This document shows, in pieces, positions 51,883 through 60,080 of a stretch of DNA of 64,000 nt. Below the pieces are notes generated by a model. It was given only the letters and a program-made list of their open reading frames with translations. It was not told where the DNA came from and made no database searches. Both the position numbers and the translations under genes were made by a program. Where the stretch lies: positions 37,124-101,123 of the forward strand of contig JBMONO010000016.1 in the NCBI GenBank assembly GCA_049323655.1, given 5' to 3'. The stretch comes from DB1 sp049323655 (lineage in GTDB: Bacteria; Desulfobacterota; Desulfobulbia; Desulfobulbales; SURF-16). How positions within the stretch are numbered: the first letter of the stretch is position 1; every line of letters starts with the position of its first letter.

Positions 51883-53028
51883 CTATAGCACAATGAGAGG
51901 AACGTAAAGTTCCTCGGCGGAGAGCCCCCCATGCACGCCGACCTGGGATGATGGTTTTTCCGTAAGCAGGCGATCGCGGATGATATAATCATCTTTCATC
52001 AACAGCACATACTCGCCGACCCGCTCCGCCAGGCGAGGCGACACCGGTCCGCGACCGAAAAAGCCCTGGCAGACAAGATCCACGCTTTTGCGCAGGTCAC
52101 AGGCAAAGCCGAGTCGGTCTTCGACATAGCGTTCGAACAGTTCAACCCGGTCGGCGCGGACATAACAATAGGCGCAACGCGGCTCGCCGCACAACGGCAG
52201 GGTGAGGGTTGCGGCCAGATCAGGATGCTCCTCCAGATGAATGGTATGGTGTTCGCAAGTGTCGATCAAGCCGTGATCCGCGGTGACCATAACGGAGACA
52301 CCAGACTTTGCCAGGGGTCCCAGGGTTTTCACACAGGCCCGGTCGAGCAGCAGGAAATGATTGGTGACCTCCTCGCTTGCCACCCCATGGCTATGGGCCA
52401 GATGATCAAACTCCGGCCAGTAGGCGACAACAAGAGCGGGGCAGCCCGGCACGGTCAGACGGCGGATGGCGGCAAACATGGCGGCAGCGGAGTCATAGGC
52501 GTGCCGTCCGGCCCGACCGCACAGGGTCCGACTGTAAACGGAATCAACGAGCTGGTTCGGCAGGATGACATGACAGGCCACCTCCAAACTGTCAAGCAGG
52601 GAGGGATGATCAACGAGCCGGGCCGGGGAAATCCCCTCCCCGGAAAAACAGGTTCCGCCGTAACGCGGACGGAAGGGCAGCACGGTACTCACCGCGCCAA
52701 GTTCCTTGAAATAGGTATGCCAACCGGTTATTGCATGCTGCTGGGGGCCGACGCCGGTAAAAAAACTGGTGACCGCGGTAGCAGTGGTGGTGGGGAAAAC
52801 CGAACTGAGTCGCCCCTGCCGGTGCCGACAGAGAAAGCTGTCCGGAAAGTTCTGTAAAAACAGATCGCCCAACCCGTCAATAATGAGCAGGACAATGGGA
52901 CGGTCGGTGAGGCTCATGCCGCCAGTTCCGCTGCCGAGAGGTGGGTAGTCAGTACCCCTCCCACCCAAAGATCCGACAATGGTGGTGACGAGGTTGACGA
53001 TACTGGTGCTGTAATCCGGCGCCATCAT
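51883..53028 (-). CDS. Alkaline phosphatase superfamily hydrolase (type I phosphodiesterase/nucleotide pyrophosphatase-like)
   Basis: The 381-residue protein has the metal sites of the superfamily: LLIIDGLGD (about residues 47-55), nucleophile Thr in SSVFPTTTATAVTSFFTG, YWPEFDHLAHSHG, and TADHGLID followed by later His. Such enzymes cleave phosphodi- or monoesters with two zinc ions. There is no signal peptide evident, so it may be cytoplasmic. The ATG at 53028 follows GTGAGGGG. It lies between a family A and a family B repeat and has no operon partner. Confidence 0.88.
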   Translation of the reverse strand: MMAPDYSTSIVNLVTTIVGSLGGRGTDYPPLGSGTGGMSLTDRPIVLLIIDGLGDLFLQNFPDSFLCRHRQGRLSSVFPTTTATAVTSFFTGVGPQQHAITGWHTYFKELGAVSTVLPFRPRYGGTCFSGEGISPARLVDHPSLLDSLEVACHVILPNQLVDSVYSRTLCGRAGRHAYDSAAAMFAAIRRLTVPGCPALVVAYWPEFDHLAHSHGVASEEVTNHFLLLDRACVKTLGPLAKSGVSVMVTADHGLIDTCEHHTIHLEEHPDLAATLTLPLCGEPRCAYCYVRADRVELFERYVEDRLGFACDLRKSVDLVCQGFFGRGPVSPRLAERVGEYVLLMKDDYIIRDRLLTEKPSSQVGVHGGLSAEELYVPLIVL

Positions 53029-53086
53029 AAATAACCCCTCACTTTTCAAGAACAATGACACCGTTCATTCTGGAGGCGCCTGTTTT

Positions 53087-53188
53087 TTGTCGGAATCGTA
53101 AAAAGCCACGATTCCGAGGTGCCGTGTTTGGTAACTCGTTGTTTTCACTTTCCCGCCTGCCATGATTTGCGGGTTTTACGAGACCATC
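53087..53188 (-). repeat. Dispersed repeat, family B, copy 3 (inverted)
   Basis: The reverse complement reads GATGGTCTCGTAAAACCCGCAAATCATGGCAGGCGGGAAAGTG and ends TTTTACGATTCCGACAAAA, matching 36916-37021 over most of its length. It lies upstream of the phosphodiesterase-like gene. Confidence 0.88.
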
Positions 53189-53238
53189 TTTTTTTTGTCA
53201 ACAACAAAGTCCGATGCCGCCATCAAGGGAAATCCAGC

Positions 53239-53856
53239 TCAGCTTTTCCCCCCGACCGTCGTAAAACTTTCCAGGGACTGGCCTTTCCGGACAATATTCT
53301 CCAGTTCCGCTACCTTTTCACCGCATGTCGCGACAACCTCCGCAACCATCTCAACTACGGGATCGTCACTGCCGACCAGCATTTCCGCCTTCTGCTGCAC
53401 CTTTTTCCCGTGTTCGTAATAGACCTTCAAGTCGCGCAACAGCTCGGTGCGCTTTCTGTGTTTTTCCTGTTCCGCGGTCATGACCGGCAGCAAACGGCGG
53501 ATCGAAATCTCCACCAGCACATCGCGGGGAATATTCTGCCGGCTGGCAACCTGCTCCAACACCTCAAGGGAACGCCGACTCAACACAAAGGTCTTTTGCC
53601 GCCGCTCAGGTGACTCCGGGGTGTAACCATGGGCCCGTTGCGCCACTTTATCAAGAACGCCAACATCGTCGATAAGCTGATCAAACAATGACTTCTGCTT
53701 CAGGTTGAGCTGAGCGGCAACGAGCCCCAGCAGCTCGATCACATGGGGAGGGAGCCGAAACGTGGTTCGCACCGATTGTTTTCCCCGCAATCCTTCAGCA
53801 GAGATGTCGAGGTCGGCTTGTTCGGGAGAATGTATTGTATCACCACGATTCCTCAT
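53239..53856 (-). CDS. Hypothetical protein with two ribbon-helix-helix-like segments
   Basis: The 205-residue protein has no clear named family. Two segments look alike: VRTTFRLPPHVIELLGLVAA (about residues 29-48) and KTFVLSRRSLEVLEQVASRQ (about 88-107), each a short strand followed by helices, the pattern of ribbon-helix-helix DNA-binding folds. The C-terminal half is a charged coiled coil (KHRKRTELLRDLKVYYEHGKK). It may be a DNA-binding protein, but this is inference. It stands alone, divergent from the hsp20 cluster. Confidence 0.65.
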   Translation of the reverse strand: MRNRGDTIHSPEQADLDISAEGLRGKQSVRTTFRLPPHVIELLGLVAAQLNLKQKSLFDQLIDDVGVLDKVAQRAHGYTPESPERRQKTFVLSRRSLEVLEQVASRQNIPRDVLVEISIRRLLPVMTAEQEKHRKRTELLRDLKVYYEHGKKVQQKAEMLVGSDDPVVEMVAEVVATCGEKVAELENIVRKGQSLESFTTVGGKS

Positions 53857-54048
53857 AATTGATCTCCTGTTGCCAAAACAGTAACATCGTCACATTACTA
53901 AGTCAATAAAAAACATAAAAAGTAATAGATAAAAAAAATGACAAAAAAAACAAAAGCACCAGCATTGACATCTCCACTTGCGTAATTATTTTTTCAGCAA
54001 AGGAAAAGGACGGCCAACAAACTTCATCACATGAAAAGGAGGTAGAGT

Positions 54049-54495
54049 ATGTGGAGCAGATGGTATGATATTGACCGTATGTTCAATGCAATGAACCTGC
54101 TGCAGACCAGGATGAACAGAATCTTTCCGGAGCTGGACAGGTTCGGAAAGATTCCGGCCGGCTGGAGTGCCACTGAAAGCGGCCCCAGGACCAATCTCTA
54201 TGACAGCGGCGATCATTTCGTCATCAAGATGGAGGTGCCGGGCATTGCCAGAGAGGAGCTGAATATCCGCACCCAGGGTAACTATCTTGAAATAAGCGGC
54301 ACCCGCAAGTCCGATGCCCCGGAAGGATACACCGCCCATCGGGTGGAACGTGGAACCACGTCGTTTACCCGCAGTTTTACACTGCCCTCGGATGTCAATC
54401 CGGACAAAGCCGAGGCCTCTCTGCAGAACGGCGTGCTGACTCTGACCCTGCCCAAGTCCGAGGCAGCAAAACCGAAACAGATCGCCATCAACTGA
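54049..54495 (+). CDS. Small heat-shock protein, Hsp20 family (first of three)
   Basis: The 148-residue protein begins MWSRWYDIDRMFNAMN and has the alpha-crystallin domain (about 48-140) with LYDSGDHFVIKMEVPGIARE and the signature ASLQNGVLTLTLPKSE. AAAAGGAGGTAG lies upstream. TTGACA at 53965-53970 is a possible -35 box but the -10 is unclear. It forms an operon with the next Hsp20 (36 bp). Confidence 0.94.
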   Translation: MWSRWYDIDRMFNAMNLLQTRMNRIFPELDRFGKIPAGWSATESGPRTNLYDSGDHFVIKMEVPGIAREELNIRTQGNYLEISGTRKSDAPEGYTAHRVERGTTSFTRSFTLPSDVNPDKAEASLQNGVLTLTLPKSEAAKPKQIAIN

Positions 54496-54531
54496 GAATC
54501 GTGACAAGGTGAAGAGACAAGGAGATACGCC

Positions 54532-54918
54532 ATGAGTGACGGAAAAGAGATTGCAAAACGCGAGGAAACCATGATGGAGAGGAGCCGCGAGATTCCGGTG
54601 ATCGCTCCACTGGTCGATATCTATGAAAATGAGGACGAAATTCTCCTGCACGCCGATATGCCGGGGGTTGACAAGAAGAATATCGCCATCAATATCGACA
54701 ACGGCAAACTCGTGCTGTCCGGGGTACGACAGATGGAGGCAAGCGGCGCTGCGAACTGGGCCGAATTCGGCGATGTGGAATACCAGCGAACCTTCTCAGT
54801 GCCGCAGGCAATTGACGTGGATAAGGTCAATGCCGAACTCAAGGACGGTGTGCTGCGTCTCCATCTGCCGAAATCCGAGGCAGCGAAACCACGCCGGATC
54901 GAAATCAAAGCGGCATAA
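54532..54918 (+). CDS. Small heat-shock protein, Hsp20 family (second of three)
   Basis: The 128-residue protein has LVDIYENEDEILLHADMPGVDKK and AELKDGVLRLHLPKSEAAKPRRIEI. The N-terminal arm is short. It follows the first hsp20 with the Shine-Dalgarno AAGGAG and ends before a strong terminator. Paired small heat-shock proteins with different arms may form mixed oligomers. Confidence 0.94.
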   Translation: MSDGKEIAKREETMMERSREIPVIAPLVDIYENEDEILLHADMPGVDKKNIAINIDNGKLVLSGVRQMEASGAANWAEFGDVEYQRTFSVPQAIDVDKVNAELKDGVLRLHLPKSEAAKPRRIEIKAA

Positions 54919-54986
54919 CTGGCCAAGGAAGAATACTTCTCCCGGGGACGCATTTTCCCGACAACAACCAACATAAGAAAAAACAG

Positions 54987-55024
54987 AAACGGGAAATCGT
55001 CCTCGGGACGATTTCCCGTTTTTT
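54987..55024 (+). terminator. Strong rho-independent terminator between hsp20 genes 2 and 3
   Basis: A perfect 16-bp stem, AAACGGGAAATCGTCC and its complement, around a TCG loop, followed by a T run to 55024. It begins 68 bases after hsp20-2 and ends 22 bases before the ATG of hsp20-3. Confidence 0.92.
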
Positions 55025-55046
55025 GGTTCATAAGAAGGAGGCAGCT

Positions 55047-55604
55047 ATGGATTTCAAAAAACTCGCACCATGGAACTGGTTCAAAACTGAAGAGGAAGAA
55101 AATGAAGGCATCATTCCGATCCGACGCGGCGCCTCTCAGCTCCGTCAGCCGAATGAGGAAGCCATCCGCCATCCGCTGAAAGAACTACACCAGGAGATGG
55201 ACAGATTATTTGATGACATGCTGCGCGGTTTCGCTCCGTTTTTTCCAACTCCCCTTTCCGCCGCGACCCTGATAAAACCGCAGGTCGATATCCGCGCCAC
55301 GGAAAAGGAATATACCGTTTCCGCCGAAATTCCAGGGGTGGATGAAAAGGACATCTCCATCGAAGTGAATAACTCGACCCTGACCATCCGCGGTGAGAAA
55401 AGGCAGGACAAGGAAGAAAAAGAGACCAACTACTATCGGATTGAAAGATCCTACGGCGCCTTCCAGCGTATCCTGTCTCTGCCGGGAGACGGTGATACGG
55501 ACGCCATCAGGGCCCACTTCAAAAATGGCGTTCTGACCATTACCATCCCGCGAAAGGCACAAGAAAAAAGTGCGGTCAGACAAATAGAAATACACGACGC
55601 CTGA
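55047..55604 (+). CDS. Small heat-shock protein, Hsp20 family (third of three)
   Basis: The 185-residue protein has a longer N-terminal arm (MDFKKLAPWNWFKTEEEE, HPLKELHQEMDRLFDDMLRGF) and an alpha-crystallin domain (about 78-180) with VDIRATEKEYTVSAEIPGVDEKD and AHFKNGVLTITIPRK. GGAGG lies 6 bases before the ATG. Only 22 bases separate the start from the preceding terminator, so the promoter must lie upstream of that hairpin, or transcripts read through it. Confidence 0.94.
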   Translation: MDFKKLAPWNWFKTEEEENEGIIPIRRGASQLRQPNEEAIRHPLKELHQEMDRLFDDMLRGFAPFFPTPLSAATLIKPQVDIRATEKEYTVSAEIPGVDEKDISIEVNNSTLTIRGEKRQDKEEKETNYYRIERSYGAFQRILSLPGDGDTDAIRAHFKNGVLTITIPRKAQEKSAVRQIEIHDA

Positions 55605-56101
55605 TGAAGGTCCCGTCCCTCAGATACGAAGGTAACCCCCTGGCCCGCTCCTGTCGGCCGTCTCGGACTCACTGCCCGCCACTCCGGACGGCCGGCAGAT
55701 CATCGTCAATTCTCTGAGCAGTCAACCTGCTGAAACGGCTGCCATTGAACTCATCATCCTTTCAGCCGGTTGATACTGTCGGCCAGTCGCCTGTCACCAT
55801 TTTCTTCGGCAGCCGGATCGCAACCACGAAACAAACTGTTTTCAGTGAAAAGTGTCCGCGGCCGAGAAAGCCCCCCCCATCGAGCACACCACTTATCTCC
55901 CTGTTTTGACAACTTTTTCAAGCACAAAAAAGCCGACGCATAGGTATTTGTGTCAATATTGACATAATTCCTCCCGGCAGGTATAGGAGAAAAGACGACA
56001 GCAACAGCAGTAGCCGGCTCCACCGGTATTCTGGAGCCGCATAAAAGATAATCCGGTTTCCTCTCTCCCGAATACGAAGAGGGCTGCGAAGACAACGGCA
56101 G
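55605..56101. other. Intergenic region with a 14-bp palindrome
   Basis: About 500 bp with no supported gene. It contains the perfect palindrome TGTCAATATTGACA at 55951-55964, which looks like an operator for a dimeric regulator, close to a TTGACA box at 55906-55911. No target gene can be assigned with confidence. Confidence 0.4.
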
Positions 56102-56278
56102 GTGGTGTGGCTCCTCCGTGAACACAAAGCGCGGATTAACAGCGTGCTGACCTCATTCGAGGATGCGCCGAGCGGCATGAAACGGGTCGCCATCCGGGTA
56201 TTGCCGGAACACGGGGAGGACAGCGACAGGCTCGCGGTCGCGCTGGGTCGACAGTACCGAATCGCCTATCACGACTTA
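56102..56278 (+). pseudogene. Probable remnant of a CBS/ACT-domain (AcuB-like) protein C-terminus
   Basis: The frame from 56102 reads WLLREHKARINSVLTSFED, APSGMKRVAIRVLPEHGED and LAVALGRQYRIAYHDLR. This matches the pattern LREHxARIxSILTSxExAPxGxxRVYIR that ends many CBS/ACT-domain proteins in this group. The N-terminal CBS domains are missing and the frame runs into unrelated Arg/Pro-rich sequence after 56280. I infer a decayed gene end; it could also be an unusual short gene. Confidence 0.35.
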
Positions 56279-56466
56279 AGGATAAATTGCTGGACATCCC
56301 CTCCCGTTAACAAAAGGATCACAGCCCCTCCCCTCCGTGCACCGGCGATTTTCCGCCCCGCTTTCCGGCTTCCCCATCTTGACTTTTTCGTTTTTTTTTG
56401 CGCACCATGGGAACAGGGCCACCGAGGGCAACGGCCCGCCACAACCCAAGGAGAAGGAGAAAGGCT

Positions 56467-57057
56467 ATGCTCGAAACCGGGATCATCTTCGGCCTGCTTG
56501 GCGCAATCGTCCTGCTGGTCATCGTCCTCTACAACAAACTGATCATTTTACGGAACCGTTACAAGAACGCCTTTGCCCAGATCGACGTGCAGCTGCAACG
56601 GCGCTATGATCTGATCCCCAATCTGGTGGAAATCGCCAAGGGCTACCTGGCCCATGAACGGGAGACGCTGGAGGCGGTCATTACCGCGCGCAATGGGGCC
56701 GCCTCCGCTGCCCGACAAACAACGGCAACACCAACCGACCCGCAAGCACTGCGGGGTCTGTTTGCCGCCGACAACCTGCTGACCGGCGCCTTGAGCCGCC
56801 TTTTTGCCGTGGCCGAAAGCTATCCGGACCTCAAGGCCAATCAGACCATGATGCAGCTGACCGAAGAACTGGGCTCCACCGAAAACCGCATCGCCTTCGC
56901 CCGCCAGGCTTTCAACGATGCGGTCATGCGTTACAACACGACAAGGGAGCAAATCCCGACCAACATCGTCGCCGTTCTCCTGGGCTTTGCCGAGGCGCCG
57001 CTTTTCGAGGTCAATGAAGCGCGGGTGAAAACGGCGCCGCAGGTCTCCTTTTCCTGA
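56467..57057 (+). CDS. lemA: LemA family protein
   Basis: The 196-residue protein has one N-terminal membrane helix (IIFGLLGAIVLLVIVLY) and the LemA core YNKLIILRNRYKNAFAQIDVQLQRRYDLIPNLVEIAKGYLAHERETLE plus RIAFARQAFNDAVMRYNTTREQIPTNIVA. LemA proteins are of uncertain function and often neighbour M48/HtpX-type proteases, as here (26 bp to the next gene). GGAGAAGGAG precedes the ATG. Confidence 0.95.
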   Translation: MLETGIIFGLLGAIVLLVIVLYNKLIILRNRYKNAFAQIDVQLQRRYDLIPNLVEIAKGYLAHERETLEAVITARNGAASAARQTTATPTDPQALRGLFAADNLLTGALSRLFAVAESYPDLKANQTMMQLTEELGSTENRIAFARQAFNDAVMRYNTTREQIPTNIVAVLLGFAEAPLFEVNEARVKTAPQVSFS

Positions 57058-57083
57058 GACCAGCCTGATCCGGCAGCAGCCCC

Positions 57084-59054
57084 ATGCTCGATTTTTTTGA
57101 ACGCCAGGAAGCAGCGCGACGCGCCACCTTTTTCCTGTTTTTCCTTTTCCTGGCTGCGGTGGTGGTGATTATCGCCATCGTTCACTGGTGCGTCACCCTC
57201 TTTCTGCTTTTCACCCCGCGCTACGCCATGACCGCCCCCTCCTTCGGCAGCCTGCTGCGCGACCCGGACATCGCACGCGTCACCGTCTCCTCGGTGCTGC
57301 TCCTCGTCTTTATCGGCAATGCCTACAAATTTTTTACTCTGCGCCACGGGGGAAGCGACATTGCCCTGCGCCTCGGCGGTCGGCTCGTCGTCCCTGACAC
57401 CAAAGACCACCGCGAACAACGGTTGCTACATGTGGTGGAGGAAATGGCCCTGGCCTCCGGCCTGCCGGTACCGCTGGTCTATGTGCTGGACCGGGAAAGC
57501 GGCATCAACGCCTTTGCCGCCGGTTTTACCCCGGCCGATGCCGTCATCGCCGTCACTGACGGGGCGCTTGACCTGCTGAATCGCGATGAACTCCAGGGGG
57601 TGGTGGCCCACGAGTTCAGTCATATCGCCAACGGTGACATGCGGCTCAATCTCCGTCTCATCGGCATGGTCCACGGCATCCTGCTCCTGCACCTGACCGG
57701 CGCCGTCATTCTGCGCGGCATGGAAAACTCGCTTTTCAAAAAACAGCAGGGCAATGGAGCGCTCTTCATGGCCGTCGGCTTTCTCCTCTATCTGCTCGGT
57801 TTTATCGGCGGGCTGGCAGCGAAAATGATCAAGGCGGCCATTGCCCGTCAACGGGAATATTTAAGTGACGCCTCGGCGGTGGAATTCACCCGCAACCCCT
57901 TGGGCCTGGCCGGCGCTCTGAAGAAGATCGGCGGCCTCACTCTGGGTTCTCGCCTGCGCCATCCGCTGGCCGAGGAGGCAAGCCACATGTATTTCGGCAA
58001 CGGCATGGAGGACGGCTTCTCCATTTTCGCCACCCATCCGTCCCTGACAAAAAGGATCACCCTACTCGATCCGGCCTTTGACGGGATTTTTCCGAAAATC
58101 AACCGCCGCATCACCGAGATTCCCGTCGCGGCCGCCCCGGCAGCCAACTCCTCAGCCAGCGCCTTCACCGCTTCCCCGCCCCAAAGCCTTGCCCCCGACC
58201 CTGCCGCGCCGGCGGTCAGTTCCACTATAGAGCAGCCCGCCACTCCCTCTGACAAGGCGATCTCGCACCACATGCAAGAAAGGCGTGATATCCTGCGCGC
58301 CCTACCGGCCCAGATTCGTCAGGCCTGCCGCACCTCGATCGGCGCCCGGGCGATGATCATCGCGCTCCTTTTCAGTCCTGACGAAGAGATCCGCAGCGGG
58401 CAGTGGCAGGTAATCCGACAGATGCCGGAACTCGAACTGGTCCGGGAAACGGAGCGACTCTTTCCCCTGCTGAGGGATTTACCCCGAATCGCCCGGCTGC
58501 CCCTCATCGATCTCGCCCTGCCGGCCCTGCGTCTGCTCGATGATACAGCGTACCGGCAGCTCAAGGGGATGACCGAGTCACTGATCATGGCGGATCAACG
58601 CATCGATCTCTTCGAATACCTGGTGCAGCGCCTGCTGTTGCGCAATCTCGCCCGGAATTTTCCCCTCGCCGCCGCGGCCGGCTCGGCAGACCGCAGCGCC
58701 GGCAAGAACATCGCCTGGGCCTGTTCCGTCCTTTTTTCGATACTCGCCGCTCATGGCCACGCCGATGAAGAAGAGGCCCGTACTAGCGTTGAAGAGATGA
58801 TCAGCCAAATGACCGGTAAAGAAAAAAGGGAAATTACTTTTCTCGCCAATGCCCGCCAACTCCCCCTATCTGACCTTGACCGCGCCCTGACAATTCTGGC
58901 TCATACCGGTTTGTCCAGACGACGCCAGATTCTTGACCTCTGCCTGCACTGCATCAGCCGGGATGGCCGGATCACGGCGGTGGAGGCGGAACTGCTCCGC
59001 GCCATCGGGGCTGTCCTCGACTGCCCCTTACCCCCTGCCCTCCTTGCCTGCTGA
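57084..59054 (+). CDS. M48 family metalloprotease, HtpX-like, with long C-terminal extension
   Basis: The 656-residue membrane protein has helices near residues 13-38, 65-85, 195-215 and 230-250 and the zinc motif VVAHEFSHIANGDM (about 173-186), with a third ligand in LSDASAVEFTR. The protease part ends near residue 350; then comes a Pro/Ala-rich linker and about 260 residues of helical sequence whose end (LHCISRDGRITAVEAELLRAIGAVLDCP) resembles a TerB-like repeat. HtpX itself is about 290 residues, so the extension is unusual. It likely works with LemA in membrane protein quality control. Confidence 0.9.
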   Translation: MLDFFERQEAARRATFFLFFLFLAAVVVIIAIVHWCVTLFLLFTPRYAMTAPSFGSLLRDPDIARVTVSSVLLLVFIGNAYKFFTLRHGGSDIALRLGGRLVVPDTKDHREQRLLHVVEEMALASGLPVPLVYVLDRESGINAFAAGFTPADAVIAVTDGALDLLNRDELQGVVAHEFSHIANGDMRLNLRLIGMVHGILLLHLTGAVILRGMENSLFKKQQGNGALFMAVGFLLYLLGFIGGLAAKMIKAAIARQREYLSDASAVEFTRNPLGLAGALKKIGGLTLGSRLRHPLAEEASHMYFGNGMEDGFSIFATHPSLTKRITLLDPAFDGIFPKINRRITEIPVAAAPAANSSASAFTASPPQSLAPDPAAPAVSSTIEQPATPSDKAISHHMQERRDILRALPAQIRQACRTSIGARAMIIALLFSPDEEIRSGQWQVIRQMPELELVRETERLFPLLRDLPRIARLPLIDLALPALRLLDDTAYRQLKGMTESLIMADQRIDLFEYLVQRLLLRNLARNFPLAAAAGSADRSAGKNIAWACSVLFSILAAHGHADEEEARTSVEEMISQMTGKEKREITFLANARQLPLSDLDRALTILAHTGLSRRRQILDLCLHCISRDGRITAVEAELLRAIGAVLDCPLPPALLAC

Positions 59055-59226
59055 TCCCCACGGAGATAACGGTCCCTCATGCAAATATCTTTCCCCTCCC
59101 CTCTGTGGGGAAAATAATTTTTACGATTTCAGCAATAATGGAAACGCCGATTGACATTTTTTCATCCGCTTCTTAGAATATTTGTATCCTAAGTTATATC
59201 CATGTGTTTCCATGAGGGAGGACGGT

Positions 59227-59829
59227 ATGCAGATCTCGAATACGCCAACCAATATCCCATTCAAAACTCCCGGTGAAGTCGATGGCCAGAACCGACTGCA
59301 GACGCGCCAGGAACTCCAGCAGAACAGCCAGGCTGCTAACGGCGGCGATACCCTTTCCATCTCCCCGGCGGCGCAGGCCCTGAACAGCAGCCGCAATCAA
59401 AATTATGATTCGACCATGACCCCACGTAACCGAACCCAGGTCATGGCCCGGACCAACGCAGCCGACACCTCCGACAACAGCAGCGATAACGCGGCCCGAT
59501 TGCAGGCGAACCAACGGCAGACCCTGCGCATGAATCAGCCGGAACCGCCGGATACGGCCCAGACCACTGCCGCGCCCGCAGCTCCCGCCGCACCACCGGC
59601 GGGCCGGACCACGGCACCGATGACTGCGGCAACGAACAGCGGCGAAAACATGCCCGTTGAGACCACCGCTCCGGCCGGCACCAGCCAGCGCCTGGAACGA
59701 TCGACGCAACCCGAACAGCAGGGGAATCCACCCCCTACCATGAACACCATGCGCAGAGCGGCCCAGGAAAACCCGGTAGCCGTTGCCGGCGGCCTGACGC
59801 CGGGCTCCACCATCAACCGTTTCGCCTGA
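59227..59829 (+). CDS. Low-complexity hypothetical protein
   Basis: The 200-residue protein starts at the ATG preceded by GGGAGGACGGT. It has no recognised domain. The first 60 residues contain GGDTLSISPAAQALN, similar in style to the motif in small flagellar or YjfB-like proteins (DxVxISxxAR). The rest is rich in Ala, Thr, Pro, Gln and Asn, suggesting a disordered chain. No signal peptide is present. It is followed by a terminator and is monocistronic. Confidence 0.65.
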   Translation: MQISNTPTNIPFKTPGEVDGQNRLQTRQELQQNSQAANGGDTLSISPAAQALNSSRNQNYDSTMTPRNRTQVMARTNAADTSDNSSDNAARLQANQRQTLRMNQPEPPDTAQTTAAPAAPAAPPAGRTTAPMTAATNSGENMPVETTAPAGTSQRLERSTQPEQQGNPPPTMNTMRRAAQENPVAVAGGLTPGSTINRFA

Positions 59830-59854
59830 TATTGGCAATCGCCACTCCCGTTTG

Positions 59855-59887
59855 CAGCAGTCGCTCTCAAGCGGCTGTTTTTTTTTG
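59855..59887 (+). terminator. Rho-independent terminator
   Basis: CAGTCGCT, loop CTCA, AGCGGCTG (8-bp stem with one G-U) followed by nine or more T. It lies 26 bases after the low-complexity gene. Confidence 0.88.
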
Positions 59888-60080
59888 CCCATGTGCGTCT
59901 GCTGAAAAAACACACTGAATGACTTGCCAGAACCCCGCCTTTCTCCGCTTTGCTTTTTCCTCATTCTTGCCTCTGATGCTGATACGAAAAAGAAATGGAA
60001 CATACAACCACTCCGTAGTACAATGGCCGGAAAATTTCTGCTGCCCGCCTGCCCGGTTCCATTTTAATCCAGAAAAAACA

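Noticed and set aside
55754..56125. 123-residue minus-strand frame between hsp20 and lemA
   Set aside because: No Shine-Dalgarno, no domain and biased composition; overlaps the palindrome region and the CBS-like remnant.
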